Source: Sphingobacteriales bacterium JAD_PAG50586_3
GTDB lineage: Bacteria; Bacteroidota; Bacteroidia; CAMBQF01
NCBI GenBank assembly: GCA_023213195.1
Contig: CP096135.1
Coordinates: forward strand, 3,654,842-3,718,841
DNA length: 64,000 nt
Reading direction: 5' to 3'
Shown here: in pieces, positions 58,224-64,000 of the stretch
How positions within the stretch are numbered: the stretch's first letter is position 1
Layout: every line of letters begins with the position of its first letter
Made by a program: the position numbers and the translations under genes
The notes under the pieces: generated by a model
The model's database searches: none
What the model saw: only the letters and a program-made list of their open reading frames with translations
Told to the model about the DNA's origin: nothing

Positions 58224-58547
58224 TTATGCCTGTGCCGGTGGGCCACCAAAGTTCATAGGGAAGCTTGGTACACTGTTATCGCCCGGCTCGGTAATCTCGC
58301 CATTAGCAGCTTCAAACTTGTCAATGTTTTCGGCAAGGGCGTTTAAAAAACGTTTGGCATGTTGTGGGGTAAGTATAATACGCGATTTTACTTTAGCCTT
58401 AGGTACACCCGGCATCACCTGTATAAAATCTACCACAAACTCAGCGTTAGAATGGGTAATAATAGCAAGGTTAGAATAGTTGCCCTGCGCCATTTCCTCG
58501 CTCAGTTCAATATTTAGCTGGTTATTGTTATTTTGATTGTTTTCCAT
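58224..58547 (-). CDS. DUF3467 family protein
   Basis: A 107-residue protein beginning with an Asn/Gln run; the core NLAIITHSNAEFVVDFIQ, RIILTPQHAKRFLNAL is the DUF3467 pattern. Function unknown; cytoplasmic. Intact. It lies 91 bases upstream of the SirB1-like gene on the same strand. Confidence 0.78.
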   Translation of the reverse strand: MENNQNNNNQLNIELSEEMAQGNYSNLAIITHSNAEFVVDFIQVMPGVPKAKVKSRIILTPQHAKRFLNALAENIDKFEAANGEITEPGDNSVPSFPMNFGGPPAQA

Positions 58548-58687
58548 AATTACAAATTTAAGGTATAGGGCTTAGCGTGTAGCGTGTGGTTAAAAATTAT
58601 TTCAGCCAGTATTTAACAATAGTAGTACCTATATGTTTTTCCTGAGTATCATAATTTATCCTAAAATCCTGTTCAGACATTTTTATT

Positions 58688-58695
58688 TACATTTG
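58688..58695 (+). promoter_or_regulatory. -7 box of scoA
   Basis: TACATTTG 7 nt before the ATG, so a leader of at most a few bases; the -33 element is weak. Confidence 0.5.
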
Positions 58696-58702
58696 CCCCA
58701 TT

Positions 58703-59398
58703 ATGGTAACAGTAGTAAAAAACGCGCAAGAAGCTATAAAAGGCATAGCCGATAACATGACCTTTATGTTTGGTGGCTTTGGCCTTAGTGGCATACCCGA
58801 GAATTGTATAACGGCCGTTGCAAACAGCGGTGTTAAAGGGTTAACCTGCATATCTAACAACGCCGGTGTAGATGGTTTTGGCCTTGGCTTTTTATTGGCC
58901 AACCGCCAAATACGTAAAATGATATCATCGTACGTAGGCGAGAATGCTGAGTTTGAACGTCAACTATTAAGCGGCGAACTGGAAGTAGATTTAATTCCCA
59001 AGGCACTTTGGCCGAGCGTTTACGCGCAGGCGGTGCTGGCATACCTGCATTTTTTACTCCTGCCGGTTATGGTACCGAAGTAGCCGAAGGCAAAGAGGTG
59101 CGCGAGTACGAGGGTAAAATGTATTTGCTAGAGAGTTGGTTGCGTGCCGATTTTGCTTTTGTTAAAGCCTGAAAGGCGATACCGCCGGTAACCTTATTTA
59201 CCGTGGCACCGCGCAAAACTTTAACCCTATGATGGCTGCCGCCGGTAAAATTACCATTGCCGAGGTAGAAGAACTTGTACCCGCCGGCGAGCTTGACCCT
59301 GCCCAAATACACACACCGGGCATTTACGTGCAGCGCATATTCCAAGGCACAGACTACGAAAAACGCATTGAGCAACGTACGGTGCTGCCCCGTAACTA
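58703..59398 (+). CDS. scoA: 3-oxoacid CoA-transferase subunit A, two frameshifts
   Basis: Transfers CoA from succinyl-CoA to a 3-oxoacid for ketone-body or fatty-acid breakdown. N-terminal [13 protein letters not shown], then [30 protein letters not shown] and [16 protein letters not shown]. Shifts near 58995 (C3 for C4) and 59170 (CCTGG read as CCTG) break the frame; correction gives about 232 residues. Subunit B normally follows directly; here a REP-like element and a repeat follow, so it is separate or lost. Confidence 0.85.
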
Positions 59399-59407
59399 GC
59401 TCTGTTT

Positions 59408-59452
59408 TATCCCCTCTTGAGAGGGTGTCAAAGCTCTGCTTTGACGGGGTGT
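59408..59452. repeat. REP-like double-hairpin element, inverted layout
   Basis: CCCCTCTTGAGAGGG comes first and GTCAAAGC-TCT-GCTTTGAC second, then GGGGTG, the reverse order of the other copies. Confidence 0.7.
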
Positions 59453-59520
59453 GTTATTATTAAAGAAGTTATTCAATCCCAATAAAAAGCCGATGAATAT
59501 TCAGAGGCTCTTTTTCAGGC

Positions 59521-59672
59521 GTCAGGTGCGGTGGGTAGTCCACGCGCAGTGCGAACCTGAATGTAGTTGAGCAGGTGACTGTGCGTAAGGTTGCGGGGCG
59601 AAACGAAATGAGGGTTGGTGTGCGTGGTGTCTTTTTTGGTTACTTTTTGGACAAGCAAAAAGTAATAAAGAA
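59521..59672. repeat. TTACTTT hairpin repeat, copy 3
   Basis: Starts GTGCGGTGGGTAGTCCACGC and ends with the TTACTTTTTG/CAAAAAGTAA hairpin, matching copy 2 with a shorter middle. No gene lies in 59399-59764. Confidence 0.8.
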
Positions 59673-59764
59673 TGCAAACCTCTTAAGCTTGCTGTTGGGC
59701 GTAGCATTAGTACTTCTGACTTAAGTTATGGAAAAGAGATTTAGCGTAGTATATATCAATCAAT

Positions 59765-59799
59765 AAAAAAGCCGCTCGTTTATACGAAGCGGCTTTTTT
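59765..59799. terminator. Bidirectional terminator of the barrel/TPR operon
   Basis: AAAAAAGCCGCT-CG...CG-AAGCGGCTTTTTT, about 14 bp with a 4-nt loop. Confidence 0.85.
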
Positions 59800-59806
59800 C
59801 TATACG

Positions 59807-61478
59807 CTATAAGCTATAAGAAATCCCCAGTATAAAATTTATCCGCTGCGATGGAAAACCATAAAACCTTTCGTACCTGCGGGCTGCAATATTGTTAATA
59901 TTTAAGAAGGCTGATAACGCTTTGTTGTAGCGGTATTCAATACCTAAGTTAGCATCAACATAAGGCTTAAGCTCTTTAGAGGTTAGCGGGGTAACCGGCA
60001 GGCCAAGGCTATCGGTACTAAACACACGTGCAAAACGGGTACCAATTACATATACATCGGCCTTAACCAAAATCTTGTCGGCTATATTGTAACGGCCATT
60101 AACCGCCACGCGGAAGTTAGGCATGTGCCATGCTTTTAGTTCGTTCTTTGGCTTGTAGCTGTAAAACTCGCCACGGGCAGCCAGGCTAAATTTATCGCCT
60201 TTGGCAAAAGCCAGTTCGCCGTTTACATTAAACACACGTACGGTATCATATACAGTAAAAAAGGTGTTCCGCGGACCAACAGCCGTATCGTTAACAAACA
60301 GCGGCATATTGTCTACCATCTGGCGGTTTACATCAATTTTGAAAGAGGTGCTCTTGCTCAATGCGCCTTTTAATCCACCATTAAGCTGTAGCTTGTGGTT
60401 ACTGTTTTGGATAGATGCATTAGTATTCATAAACATATTCTCGGTAGTTAAACCTAAGAAAGTGTTACGCTTAAACTCGCCATTTATGCCTGCAAAAACT
60501 ATCAGGTAATCTTGGTACAGGTTAAAGCTGGCCTCTATAGTAGGGTGGAAGTAAAAACGGGTGGTGGTGTCCTGCACATTTAAGAAAGCGTTGATACCCG
60601 CACGTACCATGTACTTATCGCCCTGCGTTCTAAAGAAAGGCTTTAAGGTAACAAGGTATGTATTTATGGTATCGTTAAGCTGATCGTTGTTGTTCAGGTT
60701 GCGTATATAATCGAAATACGCCGCGCCGCCGTAGCTAAGGTTGTTGTTGTTAAACCAGGCCTTTCCTCCAATATTAAAATAGTTTTCGGTGGTTTTAAAA
60801 CGGTCGGCCAGGTAGTAATACTTCATATCAATTTTATGGTGTATCCTGCTCGAGTCGGCAATGTAATTACTCTCAGCGCTAAGGTTTACACCAATATGGT
60901 TAAAGTATTGCAGCACATCTTTTTTGCTTAGGTTAAACTCGCTTGGGTTAAAACCATAGTAGTGGCGTGCGTTTCGGTTATAATACAAATCGCCACTAAG
61001 GGTGTGTTTGCCTACAAAGCTTTTACCGTATAACGATACCTCATTAGTACTATACCCTGCAGGGCCGCGGTCTTTAATTTTTCCGGTTGATGATAAATGC
61101 CTGTAGTGCAAGCCCAAACTCATGTTTTTAGAACGCAGGCTGTTTACCCAAAGTTCGCCGTAAGGGGTAGTGTAGTTACCAAAACCCACCTTGGCATGCG
61201 CACGGTACAGCTTTTCAAGGCCCTGGCCTTTAATGGTAGCGGCCTTAATAGGGTCTAATTCAAAGCCCGTTTTAAACTGACTTTGTATGGTGGTGTAGTT
61301 CAACACCGGCTGCTTGGGCACGCTGTCGTTTATCTTAGGGTTTTCGTAAAACTTATTGGCATCAGCCAGCTTAGGGGTAAAACTATCGGTTACAACAACA
61401 TTGTTACTCAGGTTGTGCCGCAACGTTTAAAACAGTTGCAAAACAAGCTATTGCTACTACTATTATCTTCTTGTTCAT
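59807..61478 (-). CDS. Outer-membrane beta-barrel protein without plug, one frameshift
   Basis: A signal peptide (MNKKIIVVAIACF) starts at 61476-61478, then a ~530-residue chain of amphipathic strands with aromatic girdles and a C-terminal ISYSL. It resembles a TonB-receptor barrel but has no plug domain, as in barrel proteins that partner TPR proteins in Bacteroidota. The start ATG shares its A with the upstream TAA (TAATG), so translation is coupled to the TPR gene. The frame shifts near 61424 between the signal peptide and the mature part. Confidence 0.7.
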
Positions 61479-64000
61479 TAGTTGTTTTCAGGTTGAGGTT
61501 CAACATTAGGTTTGCTGCCACTTCCGCCACTGCTGCCTATATCAATCTCATCCGGCTCATCGGGCGGGGCCAGCTTGGGCTTGTTCTCCTCTTGAATGAT
61601 TTTGTTCAGCTTGGTTTGCGCCGCATCGCGCACATCATCCTTGCCTTTGTAATTATCTAATATTGATTGCAAAGTAAGCTTGGCTTGGTAAACGTTGCCT
61701 TGGCCGTAGTAGGCATCGGCCCACACAACAAAACCTTTAGCCACCCAGTAGCCGTAGCTGCTAAACTCGCTAGATAGTTCCATAGCCAGTTTATCAACCC
61801 CTTTATAATCTTTCTCTTTGTAAGCTATCTCAACCAGGTTGTATTTAGCCTCGGCACCAAAGGCGCTCTTCTCTGCTTTAGCCACACGCTTAAATTCTGT
61901 TTTGGCTGTGGTTAAATCGCCAAGGGCCATAGCGCTGCGGCCTGTGTATATCTGCGCTTCGGTAACCAATGCAGGCAATACCTTTTCAGTAGATGTTAGC
62001 CTGTTGGCGGCATCTATACATTGCTGGTATTGCTTAAGCTGAAAGTGGCAATACATCTGGCCTGAGCGTGCATCTATAAGGTACTCTGGCTTTTCAGTAA
62101 CGTTCTCTAGCTGCTCGTAGTTAGCCAACGCATCGGTAAAGTTGCTTTTCTTGTAGTTGATGATAGCCGCACGCAACAGCGATTTCTCGGTATACTTATT
62201 CTTCGCCTTTAAAATAACATAGTTATAATCGGGAAGGGCGTTAACAATATTACCGGCATCGTACTCACATTCGGCATGGTAGTAATGTGCCTGCAATATG
62301 AATATACCGTTGGGGTATTTATCAATATAAGTTTTAAAAGCAGGTATGGCTTTGCTGCAATCGTTTTTAGAGTACGCACGATAAGCTGCTTCGTAAGTAG
62401 ACGAATCTAAATCAGCCGAGTTAGCACCCATTGGCAGGTTACCAATTACGTTGGTGTAAATGGTAATGTCGTTATTCTCTATGGCAATGTCTTTAATATG
62501 CGTAAGGGCTGTTGTGGCCTCATCAGTGCCGGGGTACTTTTCTACAATCTCCTTAAACATCTTCAAAGCAGTCTGATCATCATTGTTGGCGTAATGCAAC
62601 AGGGCAATCTTTAGCTTAGCATTTTTGGTAAGGTCGCTGTTGGGGTGGTCGGTAAGCACCTGTTGGTAATACACCATAGCTTGGGTATTATCGTTAAGAA
62701 ACTCATATGCCTGACCGGCTTCGTATTTAGAGTCGTCCAGGTAAGGCGATTTAGGGAACGCAGTAATAAGCTTCTTCAGCGTTTCTACCTTTTGCTTATA
62801 GTCACCACCAAGGCCTGATACTATACCTTTTTGGAATAGCGCGTAAGCAGACCCTCCCGGCATTTTATCCGATGCCTGACCATAAAAATCAGCCGCCAAT
62901 AAATAATCTTTGTTGATGAAGTAACTGTCGCCAATGCGCAATAAAGCATCGCTTACCAGTTTGTTTTCTGATGCTGGCGCATCTTTAACATACTTGCGGA
63001 AAGCCGTGGCAGAGCGTGTATAGTCTTTCAGCTTATAATAGCCATAACCAATGTTGTAGTTGGCTTTATTATACTCCGGCATGCCGGCAGAGCTAGGCGC
63101 TTCCTGAAACTCATCAAAGCTGATAACCGAGACTGCATAGTCGCCCATGCGGTATTGTGCCTCGCCTTTCCAGTATTTGGCCAAGGCAAAGTAGTTTTTG
63201 TTGAAATTATTGTCGGCTGATTTGTTGAAGAACCCAATAGCATCGGTATACTTTTGGTCGTTAAACAACTCCACCCCGCGGAAAAAGGCAATCTTTTGGT
63301 AAGCCTCTTTCATGCGCAGGTCTTTCACCTTTATTTTATCTAACGATTCTAGTGCTTTGGTATAGTTCTTAGTAGTTAAATATACACTCACCAAATAACC
63401 ATAAGCCTCGTCTTTACGCTCCGATTTTGGGTATTTCTTTAGATACAGTTCAAACGCTTCAATGGCATCACCATAGGGGTTCATTGCCAGTTCGTACGAT
63501 AGTTTGGCAAAGTTAAATAAGGCATCTTCCTCAATCAGCGGGTCAAAAGCCGTGCGCGATGCTGCCCCAAACTCATCCCTTGCCAGCGGCTTTTTATCCA
63601 ACTTCATATAGCTGGCGCCCAAGTGGTAGTGCGCATTTTGGCTTAGCGAGTCTTCATCGCCAACCGATTCTTTAAACTCTTCAACAGCCTTGTCGTACTG
63701 GCCGCTTTTGTAATAAGCATAGCCCAGTTGGTAGGCATCAAAGCGGTTGCTTTTACTGCTTTTGTCCCTGTATTTTTCTAAAAAGGGTATCGCCTCCGTA
63801 TATTTACCCGTGCGGTAATACGATTCGCCAATAATCCTGGCAATCTCCGGCCCGCGCTTGGTGTTGGCTGAGTCTAACAGGCCCGGCGAGTATTCAATAA
63901 CCTTATCGTACTTGCCTTGCAGGTAATACAATTGGCTAATGTAATAAGGCACTATGGCTTTAAATGATGCGTCGTTTTGCAGCTTTAAAAAGCCGTTAAG
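61478..64000 (-). CDS. Large TPR-repeat protein, 5' end beyond window
   Basis: At least 840 residues of TPR-like helical repeats; typical units are GESYYRTGKYTEAIPFLEKY and LGYAYYKSGQYDKAVEEF. The C-terminus is acidic and Pro/Gly/Ser-rich with PPDEPDEIDIGSSGG. The frame is open to the right edge, so the true start lies outside. It is the upstream member of an operon with the barrel protein; together they may form an envelope assembly or transport complex, which is inference. Confidence 0.8.
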   Translation of the reverse strand, partial: LNGFLKLQNDASFKAIVPYYISQLYYLQGKYDKVIEYSPGLLDSANTKRGPEIARIIGESYYRTGKYTEAIPFLEKYRDKSSKSNRFDAYQLGYAYYKSGQYDKAVEEFKESVGDEDSLSQNAHYHLGASYMKLDKKPLARDEFGAASRTAFDPLIEEDALFNFAKLSYELAMNPYGDAIEAFELYLKKYPKSERKDEAYGYLVSVYLTTKNYTKALESLDKIKVKDLRMKEAYQKIAFFRGVELFNDQKYTDAIGFFNKSADNNFNKNYFALAKYWKGEAQYRMGDYAVSVISFDEFQEAPSSAGMPEYNKANYNIGYGYYKLKDYTRSATAFRKYVKDAPASENKLVSDALLRIGDSYFINKDYLLAADFYGQASDKMPGGSAYALFQKGIVSGLGGDYKQKVETLKKLITAFPKSPYLDDSKYEAGQAYEFLNDNTQAMVYYQQVLTDHPNSDLTKNAKLKIALLHYANNDDQTALKMFKEIVEKYPGTDEATTALTHIKDIAIENNDITIYTNVIGNLPMGANSADLDSSTYEAAYRAYSKNDCSKAIPAFKTYIDKYPNGIFILQAHYYHAECEYDAGNIVNALPDYNYVILKAKNKYTEKSLLRAAIINYKKSNFTDALANYEQLENVTEKPEYLIDARSGQMYCHFQLKQYQQCIDAANRLTSTEKVLPALVTEAQIYTGRSAMALGDLTTAKTEFKRVAKAEKSAFGAEAKYNLVEIAYKEKDYKGVDKLAMELSSEFSSYGYWVAKGFVVWADAYYGQGNVYQAKLTLQSILDNYKGKDDVRDAAQTKLNKIIQEENKPKLAPPDEPDEIDIGSSGGSGSKPNVEPQPENN

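Noticed and set aside
1..64000. Insertion sequences or integrase genes
   Set aside because: No transposase, integrase or recombinase signature was seen on either strand.

Overview
The window is chromosomal DNA from a gliding, type IX secretion (T9SS) member of the Bacteroidota, probably order Chitinophagales or a close relative. The evidence is the gldB-gldC pair, several proteins with T9SS type A C-terminal sorting domains, SprB repeats, TonB receptors with carboxypeptidase-like N-domains, and repeated TTG-N19/22-TAnnTTTG promoters (the Bacteroidetes primary sigma pattern). GC is moderate, with two clearly AT-richer islands at about 6.4-7.6 kb and 17.2-19.1 kb. The genus assignment is inference.

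Layout: 1-8 kb holds a lipoprotein, tRNA-Gln, a membrane patatin, a Rieske oxygenase, a PchR-like AraC gene behind two Fur-type palindromes, a compact toxin-antitoxin-like pair next to tRNA-Ser, and a lipocalin-like lipoprotein. 8-13 kb carries two large T9SS surface proteins (SprB-repeat adhesin, NHL-repeat protein). 13-21 kb has nadE, an OMP, gldB-gldC, an AT-rich P-loop NTPase, a dihydroorotase homologue and small proteins. 21-33 kb has a sirtuin, ruvA, PBP1A, an SGNH hydrolase, a Nudix enzyme, a secreted M14 carboxypeptidase, a DUF4920 protein and a diacylglycerol kinase-like enzyme. 33-41 kb has two look-alike lipoproteins, a TonB receptor coupled to an SCP2-CoA-transferase fusion, and a cobalamin riboswitch driving a BtuB-like receptor and a BtuG-like propeller lipoprotein. 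41-50 kb has peroxiredoxin, a T9SS protein, a 1.6 kb repeat-filled non-coding stretch with a possible small RNA, a DUF4173 protein, an ABC-F ATPase and a GxxExxY gene boxed by inverted repeats. 50-64 kb has a PhoD-like phosphatase, pheT, a lipase, lutB, a SirB1-like protein, an orphan scoA, and a beta-barrel/TPR pair running off the right edge.

About half of the protein genes are interrupted by single-base frameshifts or TAG codons, including essential pheT and the likely essential nadE. Most shifts are repaired by adding one base to a homopolymer. All four in-frame TAG interruptions are explained by one C-to-T (or G-to-A) change at the methylated position of a CCWGG site. I therefore read most of these genes as intact in the organism and the breaks as sequence errors, and give merged gene coordinates. 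Where that reading is wrong, the gene is a pseudogene.

The least explained signals are: a family of double-hairpin REP-like elements whose first stem differs in sequence but keeps pairing (one lies inside nadE, another supplies the end of the sirtuin gene); a tandem array at 44.6-45.3 kb; the GxxExxY cassette; the two-gene module at 6.4-7.2 kb; and an orphan promoter/operator with a short putative transcript at 44.1 kb.
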